Below are positions 1 to 7,487 of a stretch of 64,000 nucleotides of DNA, piece by piece. This DNA is from Ga0077548 sp035440445 (lineage in GTDB: Bacteria > Pseudomonadota > Alphaproteobacteria > Rhizobiales > Xanthobacteraceae). The translations under genes were made by a program, and so were the position numbers. A model generated the notes under the pieces. That model did no database searches. It saw nothing but the letters and a program-made list of their open reading frames with translations, and was not told the origin of the DNA. Location of the stretch: NCBI GenBank assembly GCA_035440445.1, contig DAORMJ010000005.1, positions 1-64,000 on the forward strand, given 5' to 3'. The first letter of the stretch is position 1, and each line of letters starts with the position of its first letter.

Positions 1-363
1 GGTTCACCACGATCTGCACCGAAGTCCCGGTCTCGGCCGAACCGACCTGCGCCCCATCGCGCACCAGCGCCTGAATCTGGCCCTCGGCCGCCTCAAGGTC
101 ATACCCGAGGAACTCGGTCACGCCATGGGCTTCGGCGATTTCATACCAGACCTTGGCATCGGCAGCACCGCCCGCGCCCGACCAGCTTGCCCGCGCCTTT
201 GCCTTCTGCTCTTCTCTCATTGCTTCTTCGTGGTACCAGCCGCTGCCGAATTCGACGGTCGGCAGCGCGTTGTCTTGCTGCACCATGGCATTCGCAGGGG
301 CGAAGCGGCCACGGGCGGGAAACTGAAAGATCTTCGCCGATGTGCGTTCGTTTTGGGCAGCCA
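1..363 (-). CDS. DUF2735-like N-terminus joined in frame to an alanyl-tRNA synthetase segment (partial, chimeric)
   Basis: Read from an ATG at 363 with an AGGAGAATTC ribosome site just upstream; it runs off the window start. Residues 1-48 look like DUF2735, a small rhizobial protein of unknown role often found next to glnII: there is an SAKIFQFPARGRFA block and a GSGWYHEEA end. That family normally stops near residue 60. Here, from about residue 49 (REEQKAKARASWSG onward), the sequence turns into the part of alanyl-tRNA synthetase between the aminoacylation and editing domains (TEFLGY, then AEGQIQALVRDG, then VQIVVN). Catalytic motifs lie outside the window or are absent. The AlaRS part prefers GAG and GGG codons more than the flanking genes. 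A real AlaRS has a long N-terminal catalytic domain here, so this is either an assembly join or a genuine rearrangement. Confidence 0.7.
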
Positions 364-652
364 TCTTTGAATTCTCCTCGAATACGGTTCGCTTGTTTCA
401 AGCGGTGTGGAGGAGATTCAGTTCCTTTTGCTCGTTTTTGTCCATGTTTGCCTGACAAAAAAGCAGGCTTTGCATAACATTTGCTCAAAAAAGCGGCTGC
501 TTTGGTGGAGCGCATTTTGAGCGCTGGCTAAAGTTCTCCGGCTGACTTTCGTGCCGTTTTCGTGAGCGTGCCCTGAAACGGGCAGCGCTGTACCGCAAGA
601 AAACGTCGCGGGAGTGCCCTGGACAGTCACTTCCAACCACTGAGAGATCCCT
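364..652 (+). promoter_or_regulatory. Divergent upstream region of glnII
   Basis: This 289-base stretch separates the DUF2735-type gene from glnII and is more AT-rich than the coding DNA. It holds an inverted repeat at 391-403 (GCTTG, three bases, CAAGC). The glnII ribosome site is a weak GAGAGA at 642-647. In relatives glnII is often driven by sigma-54 and NtrC, but I could not find a convincing GG-N10-GC promoter or an NtrC palindrome by eye, so regulation is left open. Confidence 0.35.
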
Positions 653-1687
653 ATGACCAAGTATCGTCTCGAGTACATCTGGCTCGACGGTTACACGCCC
701 GTGCCGAACCTGCGCGGTAAAACGCAGATCAAGGAATTCGCGGACTTCCCGAAGCTCGAAGAGCTTCCGCTGTGGGGCTTTGACGGCTCCTCGACGATGC
801 AGGCCGAAGGCCATTCGTCCGATTGCGTGCTGAAGCCCGTCGCGATCTACAAGGATGCCGCGCGCAAGAACGGCGCGCTCGTCATGTGCGAAGTCATGAT
901 GCCGGATGGCGTCACCCCGCACGCTTCCAACAAGCGCGCGACCATCCTCGACGACGCCGACGCATGGTTCGGCTTCGAACAGGAATACTTCTTCTATAAG
1001 GACGGCCGTCCGCTCGGCTTCCCGACCGAAGGGTATCCCGCGCCGCAAGGCCCGTATTACACCGGCGTCGGCTACAAGAACGTCGGCTCCATCGCGCGCG
1101 AAATCGTCGAAGAGCATCTCGACCTCTGCCTCGAAGCCGGCATCAACCACGAAGGCATCAACGCCGAAGTGGCGAAGGGCCAGTGGGAATTCCAGATCTT
1201 CGGCAAGGGTTCGAAGACCGCAGCCGACCAGATGTGGATCGCGCGCTACCTGATGATGCGCCTCACCGAGAAATACGGCATCGACATCGAGTGGCACTGC
1301 AAGCCGCTCGGCGACACCGACTGGAACGGCTCGGGCATGCACTCCAACTTCTCAACCAAGTACATGCGCGAAGTCGGCGGCAAGGAATATTTCGAAGCGC
1401 TCATGGCGCAGTTCGAAAAGAACCTCATGGATCACATCAAGGTCTATGGTCCGGACAACGACAAGCGTCTCACCGGCAAGCATGAGACCGCGCCCTGGAA
1501 CAAGTTCTCCTATGGCGTTGCCGATCGTGGCGCTTCGATCCGCGTCCCGCATTCCTTCGCGAACAACGGCTACAAAGGCTATCTCGAAGACCGTCGTCCG
1601 AATTCGCAGGGCGATCCCTACCAGATCGCTTCGCAGATTCTGAAGACGATTTCGGAAGTCCCGACCGGCGCCAAGAAGGCCGCCTAA
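653..1687 (+). CDS. glnII: Glutamine synthetase type II (eukaryote-like GSII)
   Basis: Makes glutamine from glutamate, ammonia and ATP in the cytoplasm. The 344 residues match the usual length of rhizobial GlnII and are much shorter than GlnA (about 470). Visible signatures: WGFDGSST near residue 41, GFEQEYFF (metal-binding glutamates) near 107, the GDTDWNGSGMHSNFS block near 226 that contributes substrate and nucleotide contacts, and TGKHETAPWNKFSYGVADRG near 275. No adenylylation loop of the GlnA type is apparent, as expected for GSII, which is controlled mainly at transcription by nitrogen status. It is a single gene followed by a strong terminator, divergent from a DUF2735-type gene, which is a common rhizobial arrangement. 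Confidence 0.97.
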   Translation: MTKYRLEYIWLDGYTPVPNLRGKTQIKEFADFPKLEELPLWGFDGSSTMQAEGHSSDCVLKPVAIYKDAARKNGALVMCEVMMPDGVTPHASNKRATILDDADAWFGFEQEYFFYKDGRPLGFPTEGYPAPQGPYYTGVGYKNVGSIAREIVEEHLDLCLEAGINHEGINAEVAKGQWEFQIFGKGSKTAADQMWIARYLMMRLTEKYGIDIEWHCKPLGDTDWNGSGMHSNFSTKYMREVGGKEYFEALMAQFEKNLMDHIKVYGPDNDKRLTGKHETAPWNKFSYGVADRGASIRVPHSFANNGYKGYLEDRRPNSQGDPYQIASQILKTISEVPTGAKKAA

Positions 1688-1697
1688 ATTTGTAAGG

Positions 1698-1745
1698 CCG
1701 GAAGCCCGCGTCTCTTCCTCCCCGCGGGCTTCCGGATTTTTTCAA
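1698..1745 (+). terminator. Rho-independent terminator of glnII
   Basis: A 13-bp perfect stem (CCGGAAGCCCGCG at 1698-1710 and its complement at 1723-1735) with a 12-base loop is followed by a run of Ts. It starts 11 bases after the glnII stop codon. Confidence 0.93.
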
Positions 1746-2046
1746 AGGTTCGTTTTTGAAATTGTTTTGCCGTTGCAGCGGCAAGCAATCGGCGTCGGTT
1801 TCCAGGGCCAATAGGGACGATGTCGCGGGGGAGGTGCGCGGTAGCGCCTCCCCCGATCTCTTATACTGAGTGCGTGCAACGCGAAATCTAAGTCGCAATT
1901 GCGACCCAATCCCTGCCTTGAAATTGTCACTGGTGTTGACGGCTGGATCAGCCTAGCTTCGATCCATTGGCGAGTGGCCCGAGGCAAAGATCGCCAACTG
2001 AGAGACACGCAATCCGCGCTCCCGCCCTTTTATAAAGGAGAGCGCA
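1746..2046. other. Intergenic stretch with a GC-rich stem-loop at 1827-1854
   Basis: No gene is supported here. It contains a hairpin whose outer arms GGGGGAGG (1827-1834) and CCTCCCCC (1847-1854) pair perfectly, with a further CGC/GCG inside, and no T-run after it. The downstream part should hold the promoter of the small gene at 2047. A small RNA is possible but not shown. Confidence 0.4.
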
Positions 2047-2256
2047 ATGTCTGCGTTACTGGAAAACAGCAATTCTTCGCGCATTGGCGCACGCATGCAG
2101 CAGCGCGTCTGCGATGTCTGCGGCACGCGCATGCGAATCCGTCTCACCGGCCCGGAAATTCTGGCTGGTAACAAGCGCGCCGCGGTCTATCTCTGCGAAT
2201 GCGGCCACGAGCAGAACTACGTCGAAGACATGGAGCCGGCAGCCAATACCGGCTGA
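2047..2256 (+). CDS. Small zinc-ribbon-like protein of unknown function
   Basis: A 69-residue protein with a strong AAAGGAG ribosome site 8 bases before ATG. It has a CDVCGTR knuckle at residues 22-28 and a second CECGHEQ cluster near residue 51, so a zinc site of the form CxxC...CxC or CxxC...CxCxH is likely. There is no signal peptide or membrane segment. I do not recognise a named family. It ends three bases before the convergent GST gene. Confidence 0.7.
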   Translation: MSALLENSNSSRIGARMQQRVCDVCGTRMRIRLTGPEILAGNKRAAVYLCECGHEQNYVEDMEPAANTG

Positions 2257-2259
2257 CGT

Positions 2260-2916
2260 TTAGAATTCGACTTCAAGCTCGGCGAGTTCGTCCGGCTCCT
2301 TTTTTGCCGCCTCGATCCATTCCTGCATGAACGGCGTCGCCATGATCGCCTTGCAATAAGCTGCGCTCACGTCATCGAGCTTGACGTGATAGGTCGTGAA
2401 ACGCGAGCAGACCGGCGCATACATCGCGTCGGCAAGCGTCGGCGATTTTCCGAACAGATAGGGACCGCCGTATTTCTTGATGCAGTCGCGCCAGATTTCG
2501 GTGATGCGGCTGATGTCGGCTTCCGCGCCCTGCCAGACCTTGAAATCCGGGTAGCTTGCCTTCGCGTTCATCGGCAATGCCGAGCGCAAATTCGAAAATC
2601 CTGAATGCATTTCGCCGGCGATCGCGCGGCAATGCGCGCGGGCGGTGGTGTCTGCCGGAAGCAGACCTGCGCCGGGGTTCAACTCGTGCAGATATTCTGC
2701 GATGGCGAGCGTGTCCCACACCTTGACGGAGCCATGCTGCAACGAAGGCACGAGAAAAGAAGGCGACAGCAACAGAAGCTCTGCGCGCGCGCCGGGATCG
2801 TCGGCGGAGACGACATGCTCGTCGAATTCGATGCCAGCGATCTTGCAAAGCAGCCAGCCGCGCAACGACCATGAGCCGTAATTTTTGCTCGCAATCGTAA
2901 GCGTCAATGCGGACAT
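2260..2916 (-). CDS. Glutathione S-transferase family protein
   Basis: A 218-residue cytosolic GST-fold protein. The N-terminal thioredoxin-like domain opens with LTIASKNYGSWSLRG, the usual start of a common proteobacterial GST group in which the Ser/Tyr region contacts the glutathione thiol. The SFLVPSLQHG stretch holds the conserved cis-proline region and is followed by AIAEYLHE. The C-terminal helical domain has the usual SPTLADAMYAPVCSR helix. I chose the ATG at 2916, which has a GAGGAG site directly upstream, over a longer reading that adds 39 unlikely residues. Substrate unknown; detoxification is likely. Confidence 0.88.
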   Translation of the reverse strand: MSALTLTIASKNYGSWSLRGWLLCKIAGIEFDEHVVSADDPGARAELLLLSPSFLVPSLQHGSVKVWDTLAIAEYLHELNPGAGLLPADTTARAHCRAIAGEMHSGFSNLRSALPMNAKASYPDFKVWQGAEADISRITEIWRDCIKKYGGPYLFGKSPTLADAMYAPVCSRFTTYHVKLDDVSAAYCKAIMATPFMQEWIEAAKKEPDELAELEVEF

Positions 2917-3048
2917 GGCTCCTCGCTTTCGCGGAGCGGAACAGTCACCCTCCACGGCGTTAGACTGAAGTTGACTATCGCACCGCAGCGCAGAATCCGC
3001 TAGCCTGTTGCAGCGCCACACGCGGCTGGGCAACGGGACTGGGATTGA

Positions 3049-4275
3049 ATGATTTATTCAGCGTATCAGGCACAGTCGGACTTTACGGAGCCGTTTCGCT
3101 CATTTGCTGAGCAGGCGCTTGCCAATGTTCGTGGCATCGTGACGGGTCTCAATGGTTACGCGGGACAAACGCCGTTCGGTGCGATTGCTGCGGGCTTCGA
3201 GATGGTCTCGCGCGCAAGGCTTACGCATACGCGGCCTTCCTTCGGCATCAAGAGTGTGCTGGTCGGTAACCGCGAGGTTGCGGTAACCGAAGAGAACGCG
3301 ATGCAGACGCCCTTCGGTACGCTGCTGCATTTCAAGAAAGACATCGAGACCGCGCAGCCGCGCGTCATGGTGGTCGCGCCGCTCTCCGGCCACTTCGCGA
3401 CCCTGTTGCGCGAAACCGTTCGCACGCTGCTTGCCGATCATGATGTTTACATCACCGACTGGCACAACGCGCGCGACATTCCGCTGTCGGCGGGACCCTT
3501 TGGCTTCGACGACTACGTCGATCACATGATCCGCTTTCTGGGCGCGATCGGCCCCGGCGCGCATATCGTTGCAGTGTGTCAGCCTTGCGCTGCCGCGCTG
3601 GTCGCGGCGTCGGTGATGGCGCAGAACGGCATGCGCGGGCAGCCCAAGAGTCTAACGCTAATGGCGGGCCCTGTGGACTGCCGGATCAATCCCACCAAGG
3701 TGAACGAGCTCGCGACCGGCAAGCCGATCGAATGGTTCGAGAAGAATTTGATCTCGGTGGTGCCGCCGCAGCACAAGGGCGCGGGCCGCCGGGTCTATCC
3801 TGGTTTTGTGCAGCTTTCGGCTTTCATGTCCATGAACATGAACCGCCATGTGAAAGCGCATATGGATCTTTATCAAAACCTGATGCGTGGCGAATTCGAC
3901 AAGGCGCAGACGGCGAAGGATTTCTATGACGAGTATTTCGCGGTTCTCGATCTCACCGCGGAGTTCTATCTGGAAACCGTGCAGAAGATTTTCCAGGAGT
4001 TTCGCCTGCCGAAAGGCGAGTTGAAATTCCGCGGCGAACTTGTCGAGCCGCGCGCGATCAGAAAGACATCGCTGTTGACGGTGGAAGGCGAGCGCGACGA
4101 TATCTGCGCGGTCGGGCAGACGCTGGCGGCGCAAGATTTGTGCAATGGCATCCGGCCGCATCGCAAGCGACATCATCTGCAGGCCGGTGTCGGCCATTAC
4201 GGCGTCTTTTCGGGTAAGAAGTGGAATAGCCAGATCTATCCCATTGTACGCAACACCATCCTCGCCGCAGAATAG
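3049..4275 (+). CDS. phaZ: Intracellular polyhydroxyalkanoate depolymerase
   Basis: Breaks down stored poly-3-hydroxybutyrate granules inside the cell. The 408 residues fit the PhaZ family of intracellular depolymerases, which use a catalytic cysteine in place of the lipase-box serine. Here the VCQPCAAAL segment places a cysteine pair at residues 177 and 180. The N-terminus (MIYSAYQAQSDFTEPFR) and the C-terminal GVGHYGVFSGKKWNSQIYP block with the likely catalytic histidine are typical. It is transcribed away from the GST gene and sits just upstream of the YnfA-family gene. It implies that the organism stores PHB. Confidence 0.93.
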   Translation: MIYSAYQAQSDFTEPFRSFAEQALANVRGIVTGLNGYAGQTPFGAIAAGFEMVSRARLTHTRPSFGIKSVLVGNREVAVTEENAMQTPFGTLLHFKKDIETAQPRVMVVAPLSGHFATLLRETVRTLLADHDVYITDWHNARDIPLSAGPFGFDDYVDHMIRFLGAIGPGAHIVAVCQPCAAALVAASVMAQNGMRGQPKSLTLMAGPVDCRINPTKVNELATGKPIEWFEKNLISVVPPQHKGAGRRVYPGFVQLSAFMSMNMNRHVKAHMDLYQNLMRGEFDKAQTAKDFYDEYFAVLDLTAEFYLETVQKIFQEFRLPKGELKFRGELVEPRAIRKTSLLTVEGERDDICAVGQTLAAQDLCNGIRPHRKRHHLQAGVGHYGVFSGKKWNSQIYPIVRNTILAAE

Positions 4276-4293
4276 CGGCGAGGGTTCGCCGCA

Positions 4294-4626
4294 ATGTTCT
4301 CCATCGCCATTTTTGCGCTCACGGCGCTCTGCGAGATCGCAGGCTGCTTCGCGTTCTGGGCATGGCTCCGGCTCGGCAAGTCGGCGCTATGGCTGATCTC
4401 GGGTACGCTCTCGCTCGTCGCCTTTGCGTGGCTGCTCACCTATGTCGAAAGCGATGCCGCGGGGCGCACTTATGCGGCTTACGGCGGCGTCTATATCGTT
4501 GCTTCGCTGTTGTGGCTCTGGACAGTCGAGGGCGCGCGGCCGGACCGCTGGGACGCGCTGGGGGCTGCGATTTGTTTGATCGGAGCCGGGATTATTCTGT
4601 TCGGACCGCGCGGGGTTCCCGCCTGA
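4294..4626 (+). CDS. YnfA/UPF0060 family small membrane protein
   Basis: A 110-residue inner-membrane protein with four predicted membrane segments covering most of its length. Length and motifs (ALCEIAGCFAFWAWLR at the start, YAAYGGVYIVASLLWLW in the third segment, then PDRWD before the last segment) are those of the YnfA family, which belongs to the wider group of small drug exporters but has no firmly known substrate. It starts 18 bases after phaZ and may be co-transcribed with it. Confidence 0.92.
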   Translation: MFSIAIFALTALCEIAGCFAFWAWLRLGKSALWLISGTLSLVAFAWLLTYVESDAAGRTYAAYGGVYIVASLLWLWTVEGARPDRWDALGAAICLIGAGIILFGPRGVPA

Positions 4627-4691
4627 GGCGGGTTGCCGTCCGCGAAATCTTTTGATTCGCGCGAAGGCCGACTCAGATAGATTGCCTGCCC

Positions 4692-5333
4692 ATGGCGGCG
4701 GGCCACCACAATAAGAATCTTCGGCGTGAGCTGAAAATGCGCGGAAAGCCTTCGGCTTTTTCCGGGCTTCGCATCGTGCTGTTTGCCACCGCGATCACCA
4801 TTGCGCTCCTGTTTTTCGCGTTCGGCACGCTCGGCGTGCTGATGACGTCGCGCGCCCCGCAGGAGCCACTCGCCTCGAAATTCGATCCGGCTCCGCCGGT
4901 CGTTGCGCGGAGCGAGCCGCTCCCGGAGCAGACCGCTCCGATGCCGGAAACGATCGACGCACAGGAAGAGCCCTTGCTCATTCCGGAACCCGCGCCGGTT
5001 CCATTCGCGACCCAGGATGAGATCGAGCGGCAGGAAGCGGCGTTGCCGGCACCGGCCATCGAAACGCAACCCGAGCCCATCACGGCGAATGCTCCCGCAG
5101 AGCCGGATCAGGAGAACGCGGAGAGCGAACCGGAAACGACCGCGACGATCCCTGCGCAACCGCAGAAAGAAGAGCCGGAAGCGGAAGAACAACCCGCCGT
5201 CGTCCCGCGTCAGCGCAAAATCCAGCGCCAGGCACCGCCGCGTCAGCGCGTCGTTCGGCGCGCGCAGCAGAAGAAAAGCGCGGAGCCGCAAAATCCTCTG
5301 ATGCAACTCTTCGGCTTTCGCCAATACCGATAG
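4692..5333 (+). CDS. Membrane-anchored proline/glutamate-rich protein of unknown function
   Basis: A 213-residue protein with a short basic N-terminus, one membrane segment at about residues 26-51, then a long low-complexity region rich in Pro, Glu and Ala (about 55-175), and a basic tail (about 176-213) ending in LFGFRQYR. It resembles the anchor and periplasmic spacer of TonB-like proteins but lacks a recognisable TonB C-terminal domain. A start at the internal Met16 is also possible. No family is recognised; function unknown. Confidence 0.65.
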   Translation: MAAGHHNKNLRRELKMRGKPSAFSGLRIVLFATAITIALLFFAFGTLGVLMTSRAPQEPLASKFDPAPPVVARSEPLPEQTAPMPETIDAQEEPLLIPEPAPVPFATQDEIERQEAALPAPAIETQPEPITANAPAEPDQENAESEPETTATIPAQPQKEEPEAEEQPAVVPRQRKIQRQAPPRQRVVRRAQQKKSAEPQNPLMQLFGFRQYR

Positions 5334-5426
5334 TTTTTCTTTCGGTATGCGCGATAGCGTACGGAACGAAGCGCAATGGCTCGTGTTGGTGCCCCATGGA
5401 GATTCACTCCACCAGGGAGATACAAT

Positions 5427-5648
5427 ATGCGCCTCGCCATCGTTGGAACCATCCTCGCCCTCTCGATCGGAGCCGCCGCTGCACAGTCGGCACCGCCGGT
5501 ATCCGGTGACAAAGCGTTCTGTCTGAAGGGCCCGGACAAGATCGACTGCAGCTTCGATACGATGGCAGCATGCGAAAAGGGCGTGAAGGATAAGTCGGCT
5601 GCCGGCGCGAGCGCGCCGAGCTGCGTCAGCCGCGCCAACGCAAAGTAA
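5427..5648 (+). CDS. Small secreted cysteine-rich protein (DUF3551-like)
   Basis: A 73-residue exported protein. The ATG at 5427 follows a CAGGGAGA ribosome site. Residues 1-20 form a signal peptide ending in GAAAAQS. The mature part has four cysteines (residues 32, 41, 49 and 66), and the spacing of the FC, CSFDT and second half recalls DUF3551, a family of tiny periplasmic proteins frequent in Bradyrhizobium and relatives. Function unknown. A strong terminator follows. Confidence 0.75.
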   Translation: MRLAIVGTILALSIGAAAAQSAPPVSGDKAFCLKGPDKIDCSFDTMAACEKGVKDKSAAGASAPSCVSRANAK

Positions 5649-5692
5649 CGCATAAATTTCCGGAAAGTAGTCAGACGGATTCGTGCTGGCGA

Positions 5693-5722
5693 GCGGGAGC
5701 CGCGCATGCGGCTCCCGCTTTT
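5693..5722. terminator. Bidirectional terminator between convergent genes
   Basis: The arms GCGGGAGCCGC (5693-5703) and GCGGCTCCCGC (5708-5718) pair perfectly around a GCAT loop and are followed by TTTT. It lies between the DUF3551-like gene and the convergent ccdA operon. Confidence 0.9.
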
Positions 5723-5729
5723 ATGCGCG

Positions 5730-6443
5730 TTAAAATTTGGTCGTAAACGTAATCAGCCAGTTCGGCAGCAGGTCGAGCATCCGGCTTTCGATTTGCTTGT
5801 CGAGCCCGGTAATCATCAGCAAGCCGACGAGCAAGAAAGCGCCGCCGGCAATTTTTTTGGCAAAAGGCGCAACGCGCGAAACGCTACCGCCACGCGTGGC
5901 GAGCGACCGCGCGCCCATCGCGACAAGAAAGAGCACCAGTGCCGCGCCGAGCGCGAAAGCCGTCATGCGCGCGGCTGCCGCGACATAGCCGCCAGCTTCC
6001 GCGGCAAGCGAGAGCGCAGCCCCCACAGATGGGCCCGAACAAGGTGCCCATATCGCGCCGAGCAAAATTCCTACCGCGAATTGTCCGGCGACCCCGTAAT
6101 TGCTCGCGCGTGCCGCGAGGTTGGCACCAGCGGCGCCGACCGGCGCAACGAGATTGGAGAAGCGCCGTTCCAGCGCCGGGATCAGCAGCACCAGACCAAA
6201 GACGATCAGAAGTACCGAGACGCCGTTACGCAGCGCGACTTCGCTGATGCCGAACAGGGCACCGGTCGCGTTGACGATGATCCCGAGAGTCGCAAATCCG
6301 GCCACCAGACCGCCGAGCAAGGCAGCCGCACCAAGTTTGCCGTTGGCAAATGCCGCCGCCACCACGATAGGGAGCAGCGGTAGAATACAGGGATTGAGGA
6401 CGGTCAGCGTGCCCGCGAAGAATGCGAGAAGGGTTGCGGTCAT
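5730..6443 (-). CDS. ccdA: CcdA/DsbD-type thiol-disulfide transmembrane protein
   Basis: A 237-residue polytopic inner-membrane protein that passes electrons from cytoplasmic thioredoxin to periplasmic thioredoxin-like partners. The two redox cysteines sit in the family's motifs: NPCILPLLP (Cys19) and APCSGPSVG (Cys135). About six membrane segments are visible. Its start codon overlaps the stop codon of the upstream thioredoxin-like gene (ATGA at 6440-6443), so its translation is probably coupled to that gene. It is the last gene of a three-gene redox operon; the two thioredoxin-like proteins upstream are its obvious clients. Confidence 0.92.
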   Translation of the reverse strand: MTATLLAFFAGTLTVLNPCILPLLPIVVAAAFANGKLGAAALLGGLVAGFATLGIIVNATGALFGISEVALRNGVSVLLIVFGLVLLIPALERRFSNLVAPVGAAGANLAARASNYGVAGQFAVGILLGAIWAPCSGPSVGAALSLAAEAGGYVAAAARMTAFALGAALVLFLVAMGARSLATRGGSVSRVAPFAKKIAGGAFLLVGLLMITGLDKQIESRMLDLLPNWLITFTTKF

Positions 6444-6823
6444 TCTTCCGCTGCCATTTCGACGATCAAGCGGATCGACTCCGGATCGGTGATCGAGTGG
6501 AGGCGGCCGATCTCCTTGCCACCGGCATAAACGATGATAAGGCTACGCACGGTCGCCTTGATCGGTTCGAGTGCGGCGCGATCGGTTGCGGGGTGAGCCC
6601 GGAACATCGTCACCTTCGAGAGCTTGGGGTCTTTCTGAAGTCCTTCCAGGACATTCGCCTGCACACGGCAGACCGGTCACCACGACTCGTGGGTGTGCAC
6701 GACCACAGGTGCGTTTGATTTCACCATCGCTTCGAATTTCGCTTTGTCGAATGTCACGAAATCCGCGAGTGCGGCGCTGCTGAACGCGGCAAGGGCGGCG
6801 AAGGCGATAACAAGGCGGCGCAT
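6440..6823 (-). CDS. Periplasmic thioredoxin-like protein with in-frame TGA at the first catalytic Cys position (selenoprotein candidate or nonsense mutant)
   Basis: Read through one TGA, this is a 127-residue exported thioredoxin-like protein. Residues 1-20 form a clean signal peptide (MRRLVIAFAALAAFSSAALA). The active site reads Trp48, TGA (6677-6679, codon 49), Pro50, Val51, Cys52, so the TGA replaces the first Cys of a CXXC motif exactly. The remaining 78 codons are open and carry the fold's later strands (SLIIVYAGGKEIGRL), aligning with the paralogue immediately upstream, whose active site is WCAVC. A GGAG ribosome site precedes the ATG at 6823, and the natural stop overlaps the ccdA start. 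A small stem-loop lies 25-37 bases after the TGA. Either selenocysteine is inserted, or a single C-to-A change or sequencing error broke the gene. No Sec machinery is in the window. Confidence 0.75.
6640..6652 (-). promoter_or_regulatory. Possible bacterial SECIS-like stem-loop after the TGA
   Basis: On the minus strand GTCC, loop TGGAA, GGAC forms a hairpin whose loop begins 29 bases after the TGA, with a G in the second loop position. That is within the spacing and loop rules usually given for bacterial SECIS elements. The stem is only four perfect pairs, and such hairpins are common in GC-rich DNA, so this is weak support. Confidence 0.25.
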
Positions 6824-6835
6824 TCCAGTCTCCAT

Positions 6836-7234
6836 TTATGCAATTGCTGCGGCAAGGGTCCGTTCGATCTTTTCGGGATCGGTCTCGTAGAAAAGACGTG
6901 CGATCTCCTTGCCGCCTTTGAAGACGATGATAGTCGCTTGTCTCACCACCCGGTAATCCGTGAGAAACTGCTTATCCCGGTCGAAATTGACGCGCACCGC
7001 CTGAACGCCCTTGTAAGCGTTGCCTGCCAGCACGCGCTCCATGACCGGCAACTGGGCTTTGCAGACCGCGCACCAGTCGGCATGGACATGGACGACGACC
7101 GGGCCGCCGGCCGAAAGCAGTTTGCGCAGACGATCGGCGTTATACTCCGCGAAGGCTCTGGCGAATGCGTGGGTAGCGGCGAAAGGCAGGGTGATTGCTG
7201 CCGCGGCGAGTAGCGTGAAGCGTCGGCGGTTCAT
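6836..7234 (-). CDS. Periplasmic thioredoxin family protein
   Basis: A 132-residue exported thioredoxin-like protein and first gene of the redox operon. The ATG at 7234 follows a GGAG site. The N-terminus MNRRRFTLLAAAAITLPFA is a signal peptide with three arginines ending in an exported-type AFA site. The active site is WCAVC (Cys55 and Cys58), followed by a strand IIVFKGGKEIARL. The usual cis-proline before that strand is missing, as in its neighbour. It is separated from the TGA-containing paralogue by 12 bases. Likely a thiol reductase or electron carrier fed by CcdA. Confidence 0.88.
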   Translation of the reverse strand: MNRRRFTLLAAAAITLPFAATHAFARAFAEYNADRLRKLLSAGGPVVVHVHADWCAVCKAQLPVMERVLAGNAYKGVQAVRVNFDRDKQFLTDYRVVRQATIIVFKGGKEIARLFYETDPEKIERTLAAAIA

Positions 7235-7487
7235 GGCGTCTCCGATCCGTTTCCAAGGGTATCGCCCGGCGTTCGCTCCTGAATAGCCGCAGCCTGGCGA
7301 AAGCGGCAGCATCAAAGCGGCGCCCTGCAATCACAAAGGCGCGAGGAGACAGGGTTTTCAGGGTTAGCCGTCCGTTACCAAATCCCCGCAATTTTATCAG
7401 CAGACGTAACGGGATACTTGCGTCTCGGTTGTAGAAGGTGCGCTGCGGCAAAGGGCGAAAACGCCCGGCCGGAACAAGGGGCTTCCA

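Noticed and set aside
364..652. Sigma-54 promoter or NtrC sites upstream of glnII
   Set aside because: Expected from relatives, but no GG-N10-GC pair or GCACC-type palindrome could be found by eye on either strand.
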